Shown here piece by piece: positions 8,651 to 18,258 of a stretch of 64,000 nt of DNA; the stretch's first letter is position 1; each line of letters opens with the position of its first letter. The notes beneath the pieces are model-generated. The model saw only the letters and a list, made by a program, of their open reading frames with translations. It was not told where the DNA came from and did no database searches. A program made the position numbers and the translations under genes. This DNA is from Corynebacterium mendelii (GTDB lineage Bacteria > Actinomycetota > Actinomycetes > Mycobacteriales > Mycobacteriaceae). Location: contig NZ_JAFLEQ010000008.1 of the NCBI RefSeq assembly GCF_017307055.1, forward strand, positions 383,818 to 447,817. Direction: 5' to 3'.

Positions 8651-9217
8651 TTAGCTGTTGTCTTCGACAACCTTGACGAAACGGGTGACGTAGTCCTGCA
8701 GGAAATCGACGGTTTTCTGGGGGGTGATCCGGTCATTGTCGTCGAGGTACTGCGGCGACTGGCCGAGGAAGACCTCCGGCATGCCGGGGGTCGGCATGTC
8801 GAAGTAGCTCAAGGTCAGCCGCAGAATCTTCTGCGAGGAGTAGCCGCCCATTTTGCCCACCGAGTGGCTCATGATGCCCAGCGGCAGGTTCTTCCACACC
8901 GCATCGTCGGCCGGCTTGGATCCGATGTCGACGACGTTTTTCACGCACGCCGGGATGGCGCGGTTGTTTTCGGCGGTGACGAACAAGACACCGGCGCACT
9001 GTTTGATCTTGTTGCGGAAATCGGTGTATTCCTGCGGAACCGGCTTGTCGGCGACGTTCGGATCGTCGTAGTCGCAGTCGTAGAGCGGAAGGTCACGGAT
9101 TTCAACGATCTCGGCGTTGTAGCCTTCCGGGAACATCTCGAGGACGTTCGTGGCGATCTTGCGGGCGATGGATTCGCGGCGCAGCGAACCGACGATGACG
9201 GCGATGTTTTTTGCCAT
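8651..9217 (-). CDS. NADPH-dependent FMN reductase (flavodoxin-like)
   Basis: The 188-residue protein begins MAKNIAVIVGSLRRESIARK, the phosphate-binding loop (GSLRxxS) of the NAD(P)H:FMN/quinone reductase family. It continues with 'AGVLFVTAENNRAIPACVKNV', a variant of the usual 'PEYN.S.P..LKN' motif. It would reduce FMN or quinones in the cytoplasm. AAGGAG lies 11 nt before the ATG. It runs in the same direction as the hydrogenase maturation genes and is next after hypD, with a 181-nt gap. A link to hydrogenase or to the flavinylated lipoprotein is possible but unproven. Confidence 0.9.
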   Translation of the reverse strand: MAKNIAVIVGSLRRESIARKIATNVLEMFPEGYNAEIVEIRDLPLYDCDYDDPNVADKPVPQEYTDFRNKIKQCAGVLFVTAENNRAIPACVKNVVDIGSKPADDAVWKNLPLGIMSHSVGKMGGYSSQKILRLTLSYFDMPTPGMPEVFLGQSPQYLDDNDRITPQKTVDFLQDYVTRFVKVVEDNS

Positions 9218-9398
9218 GTCTGAACAAACTCCTTGGGGTGGATGACAGTGTCCACGCCCACCATACCGTGATGCGTACCCTGGTGTACGTAGGGGCGAAT
9301 AATCCCCTTTCCGCGGGGATGGAACCGGCCGTGCACTGGCCGTTGGGCAACCGGCCGCACACTCTCACAGCCCCGGCAGCACACGGATGGACCCGGTA

Positions 9399-10553
9399 TC
9401 AGGCCGCCGGATTCGACGACAGTCCGGCGGTGGCGGCGCGGTCCAGGCGGCCGAAGTTGTAGTAGGCCGCGCAGGCACCCTCCGGGGAGACCATGCAGGT
9501 GCCGATCGGGGTGGCCGGGGTGCAGGCGGTGCCGAAGACGCGGCACTGCCACGGCTTGATCCTCCCGGTGAGCACCGAACCGCATTCGCAGGCTTTCGGA
9601 TCAGCGACCCGGCGGCCGGGAACATCGAAGATTTTCTCGGCATCGAAATCGGCGTACTCCTCCGAGATTCCCATGCCGGAATGCTCCAGCCAGCCCAGGC
9701 CGCGCCATTCGAAGGTGTCGCGGATGGTGAAGACTTTCTCCATCAGTTTCAGCGCCGCGTCATTGCCGCCCGTGCGCACCACCCGGGCGTACTGGTTGTC
9801 GACCCGGGCTTTGCCTGCCGCCACATCCCCGGAGGTGAACTGGGTGATCAGCATGTCGACGGCCTGCAGGATATCCAGCGGCTCGAAACCGGCCACCGCC
9901 ACCGGCAGGTTGTAGTTGTCGGGGAGGAAATCGAAGGCGGTGGTGCCGACAATGGTGGACACATGCCCGGGACCGATGAAACCGTCGACCTCGGTTTCCC
10001 CGCCGTTGACGATTGCCTCCAGCGGCGGCCGGATGGTCACATGGTTGGAAAACACCGAAAAGTTCGTCACGTTTTTCGCCTTCGCGGTGGCCAGGGTCAC
10101 CGCCGTTGAGGGGGCGGTGGTTTCAAAACCGACGGCGAAAAACACCACTTTTTTGTCCGGATTGTCCTGCGCCAGTTTCAGCGCATCCAGCGGCGAATAG
10201 ACAAACTGCACGTCACAGCCGCGGGCGCGGGCGTGCAGCAGGGATTCCTCGGAACCCGGCACCCGCATCATGTCGCCGAAGGTGGCCAGCAAAACATCAT
10301 CCTGCTGCGCCAGCCACAGCGCATCATCGACCCGCCCCATCGGGATGACACAGACCGGGCAGCCCGGACCGTGCAGGAAATCGATGTTGTCGGGCAGCAG
10401 GTTTTCCAGCCCGTAGCGGTAGATGGTGTGGGTGTGCCCGCCGCAGACCTCCATGAACTTCAGATCGCGGTCAAGGTGTGCGGCATCGCGTTCAATGCGG
10501 GCCAACAGCTTTTTGGCGACCTCCGGGTCGCGGAACTCGTCGACGTACTTCAT
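9399..10553 (-). CDS. hypD: Hydrogenase maturation protein HypD
   Basis: The 384-residue protein forms, with HypC, the complex that holds Fe and its CN/CO ligands during [NiFe] cofactor assembly. The conserved motifs are present: CGGHTHT (37-43), GPGCPVC (62-68), 'GFETTAPSTA', and a C-terminal cysteine set (CECGSVLTG ... CRVFGTACTPATPIGTCMV) that ligates a [4Fe-4S] cluster. The ATG at 10553 was chosen because AAGGAA precedes it and family proteins start there. It lies downstream of hypC1 with a 124-nt gap. Confidence 0.97.
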   Translation of the reverse strand: MKYVDEFRDPEVAKKLLARIERDAAHLDRDLKFMEVCGGHTHTIYRYGLENLLPDNIDFLHGPGCPVCVIPMGRVDDALWLAQQDDVLLATFGDMMRVPGSEESLLHARARGCDVQFVYSPLDALKLAQDNPDKKVVFFAVGFETTAPSTAVTLATAKAKNVTNFSVFSNHVTIRPPLEAIVNGGETEVDGFIGPGHVSTIVGTTAFDFLPDNYNLPVAVAGFEPLDILQAVDMLITQFTSGDVAAGKARVDNQYARVVRTGGNDAALKLMEKVFTIRDTFEWRGLGWLEHSGMGISEEYADFDAEKIFDVPGRRVADPKACECGSVLTGRIKPWQCRVFGTACTPATPIGTCMVSPEGACAAYYNFGRLDRAATAGLSSNPAA

Positions 10554-10677
10554 GTGTTTTTCCTTGCCGTTGAAAACGTTTTTTAGGGTGCGGATAGCTG
10601 TGTCCGGCGGATATGCGTGTGGCGTCAACCGGATGGCGGCCCTCCGGCGGTACCGGTGGCACCCCCGGAGGGCGGGG

Positions 10678-10944
10678 CTAGTCGATTTCCGAGGACGCGA
10701 ACTGTTCGACTTCGTCCTCGAAGGTGTCGCCGCCGAGCTGCTGCAACTGTTTCAGGGTGACGGCGGCTTCATCGGCGTCGATGACTGACAGGGCGAAACC
10801 GACGTGGATGAGAACCCAGTCGCCTTCCGACAGCTCCTCGGTGATCAAATCGGTCGACACCGAACGGATCACCCCGGAAATCGATACTTTCGCACGGTCG
10901 GGTTCCGGTATCTCGACAATTTGGGCGGGTACTCCAAGACACAT
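10678..10944 (-). CDS. hypC: Hydrogenase maturation chaperone HypC (HypC1)
   Basis: The 88-residue product starts MCLGVPAQIVEI. The N-terminal Cys2 (after Met removal) is the residue that contacts HypD and the large-subunit precursor. The central 'GDWVLIHVGFALSVIDADEA' is the usual HypC core. Upstream AAGGAC supports the ATG at 10944. It lies between hypD and a second HypC paralogue and is the closer match to canonical HypC. Confidence 0.95.
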   Translation of the reverse strand: MCLGVPAQIVEIPEPDRAKVSISGVIRSVSTDLITEELSEGDWVLIHVGFALSVIDADEAAVTLKQLQQLGGDTFEDEVEQFASSEID

Positions 10945-11028
10945 GGCCGGTGGGTCCTTACGTTGTGCGTGGTGGTTGATGGGGTGGATTTTTTCCACCC
11001 AAGCGGAAAAAAGGGGGACAGGTGCCGC

Positions 11029-11280
11029 CTACCGGGGATCCGGGTGGCGCTGCAAAAGATTGAGTTCCTCGATCGCCGCCAGCGAGGCGCGGGCATCCTC
11101 GTCGGTGATCACCGAGTGGGCGAAACCGTTTTGGATGAGCACCCAGTCACCGACCCCGGCGTGCGGGGTGTAGGCCAGACAACAGGTACGCTCCTGGCCC
11201 GCCATATCGATGTCGGCCATGGGCAGGGGGCCGTCAGCGCCCTGCACGGCGGTGATTTTCGCCGGAACTCCGACACACAT
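11029..11280 (-). CDS. Second HypC/HupF-family chaperone (HypC2)
   Basis: The 83-residue product starts MCVGVPAKITAV and has 'GVGDWVLIQNGFAHSVI', so it belongs to the HypC/HupF family but diverges in the middle (CCLAYTPHAG, an extra Cys pair). AGGAG lies close before the ATG. Its stop is 84 nt upstream of the hypC1 start, and it follows the large-subunit-like gene by 26 nt. In rhizobial hup clusters a HypC paralogue (HupF) occurs with the large-subunit-like HupK; the same pairing seems to occur here (inference). Confidence 0.9.
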   Translation of the reverse strand: MCVGVPAKITAVQGADGPLPMADIDMAGQERTCCLAYTPHAGVGDWVLIQNGFAHSVITDEDARASLAAIEELNLLQRHPDPR

Positions 11281-11306
11281 GTGCTCTCCTGGTGGTTGGG
11301 GGGTGG

Positions 11307-12500
11307 TCAGTGTTGCTGCTGGTCAAGATGCACACCCATGGCACCCGGTGGTGCCGAGGTGCACGGCAGGCAGGGATCAGCGGTCCGGATACCCTGCTCG
11401 AGGTCTGTTTGTTTTCCGCCGGCGGCCACCGCCCGGGTGAGCATGTCGGCCAGCCACGGTTCGTTTTGCGCGGTTGGGGTGAGAATCCGGCAGCCGGTCA
11501 ACACGCCGTCTGTGTCCTGTCCGGGTTCCCCGGTGCGGTAGGTGTGCACCAGCAGCCCCCGCGGACCGTCGACCATGCCGACCCCGGTGGTTGTGCGCGG
11601 CGAATCCGGGGGACAGTATCTGTCGCCTTCCACCAACTCGTCCGCAGCCAGGCAGGTGGCGATATCGTCGGCCGCTCCCAGCAGCGCCCGTCCGATCGCC
11701 GCCCAGGGGGTTGGCTGCCCCGGGTATTGGGCCACCGGACCCACCCGCCAGTGGAAACTGGTGCCGGACAGGGTGATCACCGGCCGCGGGGCCGACGCGC
11801 CGGGCACTGTTTCCTCCACCAGCCGGTCAAAGTCGTGGGCTGTCAGCCTGGTCACCGCCCCGGTGGGGGAGGTTATCTCCACAACATCGCCCAGGATCCG
11901 CCGGTTGGACTGCTTGTCGGTCAGCCGCACCGAGCCGCCGGTAAATTCCCTCCAACCGTCCGCCGGTTGGGTGGTGGTGGCCGGGAAATCCCGCAGCCGT
12001 GCGATCAGCTGGTTGACTTCAGGGATGAGGTCACAGGCCCGGGTGCGGTCAACGGTGCCGGTCACCCCGCCGGGAATGGCCACCGCGGGAAAATGCCCCG
12101 GGCAGCCGGCAATCGCCATGGCTTTTTTGCCTATTGCCCGGCAGTCAGCCATCAGCTGCCTGTCGACGGTGAGAAGATGGCGGGCCAGCTGCTCGAGCTG
12201 GGAGCCGGCGGCAAGAAGGCTCCGCACCGCCTGTGCGGTGGGGGGAATGGTGCGGTGGCCGAGCATGTCCTCCAATGCTGCGACCCCGGCCAAATGGTGG
12301 GCGACCGGGCAAATGCCGCACAGTCTTTTCACCGTGTCCGGGATGGTTGCCACCGGTTTGCCGGTCAGTACCGGATCCAGCCGGGGCAGTCCCGACAGAT
12401 CGAAATGCGCCGACACCGTGCCATCGGGGTTGTCGCGCCAGACGACCCTGGCTTCGAAGGGGTCGACAAACTGGTCCAGGCTGATTGTCTGTCCGCCCAT
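11307..12500 (-). CDS. [NiFe]-hydrogenase large-subunit-like protein, probable HupK/HoxV-type maturation scaffold
   Basis: The 397-residue protein is much shorter than a catalytic large subunit (HyaB here is 582). It keeps the full N-terminal metal motif RLCGIC...H (Arg59, Cys61, Cys64, His68) and a C-terminal DPCLPC (Cys377, Cys380). The following motif position is Ala383 instead of the histidine that marks the endopeptidase cleavage site; 14 residues remain after it. The N-terminal RxEGH motif is also not preserved (DPFEARV instead). No small-subunit gene is adjacent. It lies in a hypD-hypC1-hypC2 run, pointing to cofactor assembly rather than catalysis. The start could also be a GTG at 12530. 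Confidence 0.8.
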   Translation of the reverse strand: MGGQTISLDQFVDPFEARVVWRDNPDGTVSAHFDLSGLPRLDPVLTGKPVATIPDTVKRLCGICPVAHHLAGVAALEDMLGHRTIPPTAQAVRSLLAAGSQLEQLARHLLTVDRQLMADCRAIGKKAMAIAGCPGHFPAVAIPGGVTGTVDRTRACDLIPEVNQLIARLRDFPATTTQPADGWREFTGGSVRLTDKQSNRRILGDVVEITSPTGAVTRLTAHDFDRLVEETVPGASAPRPVITLSGTSFHWRVGPVAQYPGQPTPWAAIGRALLGAADDIATCLAADELVEGDRYCPPDSPRTTTGVGMVDGPRGLLVHTYRTGEPGQDTDGVLTGCRILTPTAQNEPWLADMLTRAVAAGGKQTDLEQGIRTADPCLPCTSAPPGAMGVHLDQQQH

Positions 12501-12783
12501 GTCCCGCGCACCACCCTTCGCTGTCCACACCGGGATGATCCCAGTCTAACTCCCCCCATGTCCCGTATTGAAAGGGCGGCACATGACAGCCACCCGGGAT
12601 GTGCACTGTCGCTACCTTTTGCCGCCCCCGTCCCGGGGGTGGCACGCACCGCACGGGGTGATCCCCGCGGGTACTGCCGGTCCGGGCATGGTGGGGCCGC
12701 ATTACACCGTGATCACCCTGCGGGGTGTGATCGCAGCGGGCGGATGCAGCCCCGGCGGTGCGGGGACATGATTCAATGGGATC

Positions 12784-13125
12784 ATGCATGAGCTGGGGCT
12801 TCTTTCGGGAGTGGCGGCCGCGGTCAACCGGGCTGCCCGGGGCAGGACCGTCACCGCCGTCAATTTGACTGTCGGTCAACGCTCCGGGGCGGTGGTCAGT
12901 GCCCTGGAGGCGGCCTGGCCGCTGGCGCGGTGCGGGCCAAGCGAACACGCCGAATTGAATATCACCAGTGTGGCGGCCACGGTGTTTTGTCCCGGCTGCG
13001 ACACTGAAGTGCCCATCGACGACTATTTCGCCCTGCAGTGCCCGGACTGCGGCACCCCGACCGCTGATCTTCGGCACGGCCGCGAATTTCTGGTTGATTC
13101 CATTGAGGTCGATGTCCCCGACTGA
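12784..13125 (+). CDS. hypA: Hydrogenase nickel-insertion protein HypA (HypA1)
   Basis: The 113-residue product starts MHEL, the Ni-binding N-terminus of HypA (His2). It has an intact zinc site, CPGC ... CPDC, near residues 69-87. HypA delivers Ni with HypB to the large subunit. It is transcribed rightward, unlike its neighbours: divergent from the large-subunit-like gene and convergent with hyaD (45-nt gap). No ribosome site is visible before the ATG, so a leaderless start is likely. Confidence 0.93.
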   Translation: MHELGLLSGVAAAVNRAARGRTVTAVNLTVGQRSGAVVSALEAAWPLARCGPSEHAELNITSVAATVFCPGCDTEVPIDDYFALQCPDCGTPTADLRHGREFLVDSIEVDVPD

Positions 13126-13170
13126 CAGGCGCCAGGCCGGAGGGTCCCGGTCGAAAAAACCGGCTGTCAA

Positions 13171-13752
13171 TCACCTGGTCCAGTCAGCCACCAGCCGGGC
13201 GGCCTGTTCGGTGGCCGGCACCAGCGCATCGGCGACCACGGGGGAAAGGCCCACCCCCAATTCAGCGCTCTGCGCGACGATCCCGACCACCGCCACCGTA
13301 TCCGGGCTGTGGCCGGTCAACTGGGCCGCGGCCAACAAGTCCAGCAGGCCGACCTGATGCGGCGACAGTTTCGATTTCACCAGCCGCGGCACCTGGTCGC
13401 CGACCAGAACCACCACATCACCCGGCTGCCCGGGGCCGGTCACGGAATCGAGAACCAGCAGCCGTTCGGCGTCACGGATGGTATCCAAAAGCTCGAGGCC
13501 GCTGGTTCCGCCATTGACGAACCCGACACCGTTGATGATCTCCGGGGCGATGGTTCCCGGATCCGCCACCTGATCGACCGGTCCCCGTTTGGCGGTCGGC
13601 CGCCAGGAATTTTCATCATCCGCCGCATCCAGCCCGGCCGGATTCCCGCCCGCCAGTTTCGTTTTCAGCCGCGCAAGGATCGCCAGTCCCGTCCCGTCAT
13701 CGCCCATGATGGGGTTGCCGATGCCGAGCACTGTCACCGATGTGTCTGCCAC
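13171..13752 (-). CDS. hyaD: Hydrogenase maturation endopeptidase HyaD/HycI family
   Basis: The 193-residue protease cleaves the C-terminal tail of the large subunit after Ni insertion. The N-terminal motif GIGNPIMGDDG (10-20) carries the acidic Ni-sensing residue, here Asp in place of the usual Glu. 'LLVLDSVTG' and 'LSPHQVGLLDLL' carry the expected Asp and His ligands. GTG at 13752 was chosen for the AAGGAG 6 nt upstream. Its expected substrate is HyaB, which ends DPCMSCAVH plus a 15-residue tail. An insertion rich in charged residues (about 40-70) is longer than in typical family members. Confidence 0.92.
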   Translation of the reverse strand: MADTSVTVLGIGNPIMGDDGTGLAILARLKTKLAGGNPAGLDAADDENSWRPTAKRGPVDQVADPGTIAPEIINGVGFVNGGTSGLELLDTIRDAERLLVLDSVTGPGQPGDVVVLVGDQVPRLVKSKLSPHQVGLLDLLAAAQLTGHSPDTVAVVGIVAQSAELGVGLSPVVADALVPATEQAARLVADWTR

Positions 13753-14245
13753 GAAAAGCTCCTTGCACAAACTCTGGAAATCCCCGGCGGAGGGGGCTGC
13801 TGACTGGAAGATACCGCCACAGCGGGCCGCATGAAGTGGTTTTCGCTTCCTTCAGTCCCGGAGTGTGATGTGTCGCAATCACACCTGTGATGGGGGATTG
13901 GTGAATGGGTTTAGTGTGTCGGATAAGACTTTCCGGTTCCATTCGGGAGCGGGCGCGGTGGTGAATTTTTGCTTTGACAAAAATCGCCGCCGCACACGAC
14001 AGCACCTGTGTGACCAGCGCAAAGTGGTGGGAACTGCAGTTTTTCGCCACTTTGGGCACCGGTGGGGGGAGGTGGAAAAATTGAACAACAGGTAGCCGGA
14101 AGACAAAAAAATACGGGCGTTTTCACTTCGGCTTCCCCTCGGTCGGGGTAGAATCGTGCCCGTTCGTTACTTTCGGCGGACCCCCGGCCGCGGTGATAGG
14201 CGGTTGGTGGATTCAAACACCAGTTTTTCTTTATAAGGAGAAAAC
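13753..14245. other. Regulatory region between hyaD and the first sugar ABC operon
   Basis: About 490 bases between divergent genes. It contains the probable promoter of the binding-protein gene (14127-14154). Around 13864-13890 is a cluster of TGTGA/TCACA half-sites reminiscent of cAMP-receptor (GlxR-type) sites but with irregular spacing. No gene was found. Confidence 0.4.
14127..14154 (+). promoter_or_regulatory. Probable promoter of the first CUT1 binding-protein gene
   Basis: A good -10 hexamer TAGAAT (14149-14154) has a weak -35 (TTCGGC, 14127-14132) 16 nt upstream. This gives a leader of about 85 nt before the ATG at 14246. Confidence 0.45.
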
Positions 14246-15538
14246 ATGCGACGTGTACTCGCAGTCTGTGCGGCTGCCGCCCTGAGCGTTTCCGCACTCA
14301 CCGCCTGCAGCGGCTCCGACGACCAGGGGTCCGGCAGCACCGACAGCGGTTCGGGAAGCGCCAACCAGGTTAACGTTGTCACCTGGTGGTCCGCCGGTTC
14401 CGAGAAGAAGGGCCTGGAGGCTCTCGTTGAGGTATTCAACGAGCAGCACCCCGACACCGAATTCGTCAATGAGGCGATCTCCGGTGGTTCCGGCGACCAG
14501 GCCAAGCAGAAGCTGCAGACGGACCTGGCGGCCAAGAACCCGCCGGACACCTACCAGGCCCACGCCGGTGCCGAGCTGTCCAGTGACATTGCGGCCGGCT
14601 ACCTGGAGGATGTCTCCGGTCTCTACGACGAGTTCAAACTCCGCGAAGCCTTCCCCGACAGCCTGATCGAGCGTCTGACCGTTGACGGCAAGATCTACTC
14701 CGTCCCCTCCAACGTCCACCGCGCCAATGTGGTGTGGGCCAACGTGAAGGTCCTGGAAGAAGCGGGCCTTGATCCCTCCACGCCCGCCGACTCGATCGAC
14801 GCGTGGATCGAGGACATGCAGAAGATCAAGGACTCCGGCAAGCAGCCGATCACCGTCGGTTCCACCTGGACCCAGCTGCAGCTGCTGGAGACCATCCTCA
14901 TCGCCGATCTCGGCGCCGATGACTACAACAAGCTGATGGCCGGTGACCTCAGCTGGGATGATGCCGCCGTCACCACTGCTTTCAAGCACTTTGACACCAT
15001 CATGAACATGACCGACAAGGGCCTGTGGTCCCAGGACTGGGAGCCGGCCATGGCGGGTGTTGTTTCCGAGGATTCCGTCGCCTACAACGTCATGGGTGAC
15101 TGGGCCGTCGCCGCCTTCGACTCCAGCTCGAAGAAAGCCGGGGAAGACTACGTCTACTTCCCGGTTCCCGGTACCGCCGGTGTCTTCGACTTCCTGGCTG
15201 ACTCCTTCACCAAGCCGGTGGGCGCCAAGCACCCGGAGGGCACCAACGACTGGCTGAACACCATCTCCTCGAAGGAAGGCCAGATCGCCTTCAACAAGGT
15301 CAAGGGATCCATCCCGGCACGCTCCGATCTCACTGATGCGGAGATCGCCGAATTCCCCGAGTACCAGCAGTCCGCCATGAAGGACTTCGGCACCGACACC
15401 ATCGTCTCGTCGATCGCCCACGGCGCTGCTCTTCCGCTTCCCGTCACCGAGAAGATGAAGAAGGCCATCGGCCAGTACGACTCCGGCGCCATGGATGTCG
15501 CTGGTCTGCAGCAAGCCTTCGCTGACGCCGCGAAGTAA
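14246..15538 (+). CDS. CUT1 sugar ABC transporter, substrate-binding lipoprotein
   Basis: The 430-residue protein has a lipoprotein signal with LTAC (18-21), a Ser/Gly-rich linker, then a family 1 solute-binding fold starting 'VNVVTWWSAGSEKKGLEAL'. It resembles glucose/mannose-type binding proteins of actinobacterial and Thermus CUT1 systems. A near-ideal AAGGAG lies 6 nt before the ATG. Two permease genes follow after 311 nt containing an intercistronic hairpin, but no ATPase gene, so a shared MsiK/MalK-type ATPase encoded elsewhere is expected. Substrate unknown. Confidence 0.9.
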   Translation: MRRVLAVCAAAALSVSALTACSGSDDQGSGSTDSGSGSANQVNVVTWWSAGSEKKGLEALVEVFNEQHPDTEFVNEAISGGSGDQAKQKLQTDLAAKNPPDTYQAHAGAELSSDIAAGYLEDVSGLYDEFKLREAFPDSLIERLTVDGKIYSVPSNVHRANVVWANVKVLEEAGLDPSTPADSIDAWIEDMQKIKDSGKQPITVGSTWTQLQLLETILIADLGADDYNKLMAGDLSWDDAAVTTAFKHFDTIMNMTDKGLWSQDWEPAMAGVVSEDSVAYNVMGDWAVAAFDSSSKKAGEDYVYFPVPGTAGVFDFLADSFTKPVGAKHPEGTNDWLNTISSKEGQIAFNKVKGSIPARSDLTDAEIAEFPEYQQSAMKDFGTDTIVSSIAHGAALPLPVTEKMKKAIGQYDSGAMDVAGLQQAFADAAK

Positions 15539-15849
15539 CTCAAGTTTTTCAACCAACCCCACGCGGCGGCACAGTTCACGCCATCCGGCACGGTGAGAAA
15601 AACATGGTTTTTCCAAGCGGGGCTGGGCCTGTCACCGGGTCCGGCCCCGCTGCATGTTTATGCAGGTGTCCTGCCGGGCCGCCGCGGGGAAGGGTCATAC
15701 CCGACAAACGGGGGACAGGCCTGTGGCAACACACTCGTCTAGCGTGTGTGCGCCTGGGGCCTGCCACTCCGGACAACCCACCACTCCGTGCATCCACCGC
15801 CGCCGGCTGACTCCCGCCCGCGGTGACTTGTGGAACGAAAGGCGCGATT
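15539..15849. other. Intercistronic region of the first CUT1 operon
   Basis: About 310 bases between the binding-protein and permease genes. It holds the hairpin at 15616-15651 and smaller inverted repeats CTGCAT-GTTT-ATGCAG (15650-15665) and ACACAC/GTGTGT (15729-15749). No gene is seen. Confidence 0.5.
15616..15651 (+). terminator. Intercistronic hairpin after the binding-protein gene
   Basis: The stem AGCGGGGC/GCCCCGCT (15616-15623 with 15644-15651) has a GC-rich loop and no T-run. Such hairpins between binding-protein and permease genes commonly lower permease expression by partial termination or protect the upstream mRNA. Confidence 0.5.
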
Positions 15850-16775
15850 ATGGCCGGAAAGCCGAAACAAAGAAAACGAAACGGCGGGATCAGACACTGG
15901 GGTCCCGGCCTCTTGCTCATCTCCCCATCCCTACTGCTTGTCGGCGTGTTCGTCTACGGCCTGATCGGGGCGAACTTCTGGACGTCGATGCAAAACACCC
16001 ACACCGCACCACAGGTCTCCGGTGTGGAACCCTCCCACTTCGTCGGGCTGGAGAACTTCTTCCACCTGTTCACCCAGCCTTCCTTCCAAACTTCCCTGTG
16101 GCACCTGCTGGTGTTCACGTTCTCATTCCTCGGCGGTACCCTGCTGCTGGGCTTTTTGTGGGCCTGGCTGTTGGAAAAACCGCTCAAAGGTGAAGGGTTC
16201 TTCCGGGCGGTGTTCCTGTTTCCCATGGCTGTCAGCTTCATCGCCTCCGGCGTGGTGTGGCGCTGGCTGCTGAGTTCTTCCACCGGGGAACAAGCCACCG
16301 GTTTGAACCGTCTGTTCCAGATGGTCGGACTCGATTTCCTGCAGAACCAGTGGACCCAGTCGCTCAAATACGGCATCCTCGCCATCGTCGTTCCGGCTGT
16401 GTGGCAGCTGGCGGGCTACGTCATGGCCCTGTTTTTGGCCGGTTTCCGCGGCATCCCCTCTGAGCTGCGGGAAGCCGCCAAAGTCGACGGTGCCACCGAA
16501 TGGCAGCTCTACCGCCACATCATTTTCCCGCAGCTGACCCCGATTGCCCTGTCGGCTGTGATCATCATCGGGCATATGAGCCTGAAGTCCTTCGACCTGA
16601 TTATCTCGATCACCTCGAAAGACTGGTTCCAGACCGTGGTCCCGGCCGTTGACATGTACAACTACATGAACGTTCTGGACTACTCCAACTCGGCCGCTGT
16701 CGGCGCGATCCTGCTCGTGATCGTGGCCGTTTTGGTCATCCCGTACCTGATCCACGATTCGAGGGAGTCCCGCCG

Positions 16776-16779
<4 letters not shown>
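15850..16779 (+). CDS. CUT1 sugar ABC transporter permease (MalF-type)
   Basis: The 309-residue membrane protein has six predicted helices and the ABC-permease EAA loop 'ELREAAKVDGATEWQLYRHI', which contacts the ATPase. The ATG at 15850 (MAGKPKQRKR, a basic N-terminus) was chosen over an upstream ATG because GAAAGG precedes it. It overlaps the next permease by ATGA, so the two are translationally coupled. Confidence 0.9.
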
Positions 16780-17687
<908 letters not shown>

Positions 17688-17740
17688 ACGCTTGTTCCGG
17701 ACCGTGTGAATTCCGCAACAACCACATACTGTTTTCACCT

Positions 17741-17775
17741 CACCCCACCGGATGGATTCTCCCGCCGGTGGGGTG
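17741..17775 (+). terminator. Terminator-like hairpin after the first CUT1 operon
   Basis: The 11-bp stem CACCCCACCGG/CCGGTGGGGTG (17741-17751 with 17765-17775) has a 13-nt loop and no T-run. Confidence 0.5.
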
Positions 17776-17922
17776 CGGCATTGTGCGGTTGCCTTCGGCA
17801 GATGCAACCAGCCGCAGCACATCGGCAGCCGCCAGTCTGGTTGGAGGTCAACCTTTTCAGTAGGGTTGGGTTTTGAAGCCGGACAAGACTCAGCCCGAAT
17901 TCCCCTCAAGGAGTGATCCGAG

Positions 17923-18150
17923 ATGAACTTTGATGGACAGTCGCCGCTGATGCCCACTGTCGTGGACGGGATTTTCTCGGTGTTGGCAATTGCCGTGATC
18001 ATCTTCCACCTGGTGGTCTTTTTCCTTCTTATCAAAGACCGGCGAAGTCTTTCTGACACCATCGTCTTCGGCCTGATTGTGGTTTTGGTACCGCTGGCAG
18101 GCCCCGCCGGATATCTGTTCTGGCGCACCCGCCGCGCATCCGCCCTGTAA
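17923..18150 (+). CDS. Small two-helix membrane protein, PLD-nuclease N-terminal-like
   Basis: The 75-residue protein has AAGGAG before its ATG. It has one hydrophobic segment at about residues 14-38 and a second at about 46-66 ending 'PLAGPAGYLFWRTRR'. The second segment resembles the PLDc_N domain of small actinobacterial membrane proteins ('P..GP..YL..'). There are no catalytic residues, and the role is unknown. A second small membrane protein follows 108 nt later. Confidence 0.65.
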   Translation: MNFDGQSPLMPTVVDGIFSVLAIAVIIFHLVVFFLLIKDRRSLSDTIVFGLIVVLVPLAGPAGYLFWRTRRASAL

Positions 18151-18258
18151 CTGCAGCCGGGAAGCACACATTCCTCCGGATGCTTCGGGCAGTCGGCCGG
18201 ATCGTGGATGAAAACCGTTACGTATCGTCGGTCGCCAACGTCTTTGAAGGAGATACCA

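Noticed and set aside
13864..13890. Possible GlxR/CRP-type site made of TGTGA and TCACA half-sites
   Set aside because: Half-site spacings do not match the TGTGA-N6-TCACA arrangement; reported only as part of the intergenic description.
14231..15616. A 461-codon minus-strand frame opposite the first binding-protein gene
   Set aside because: The + strand gene has a ribosome site, lipobox and family motifs; the antisense frame shows none.
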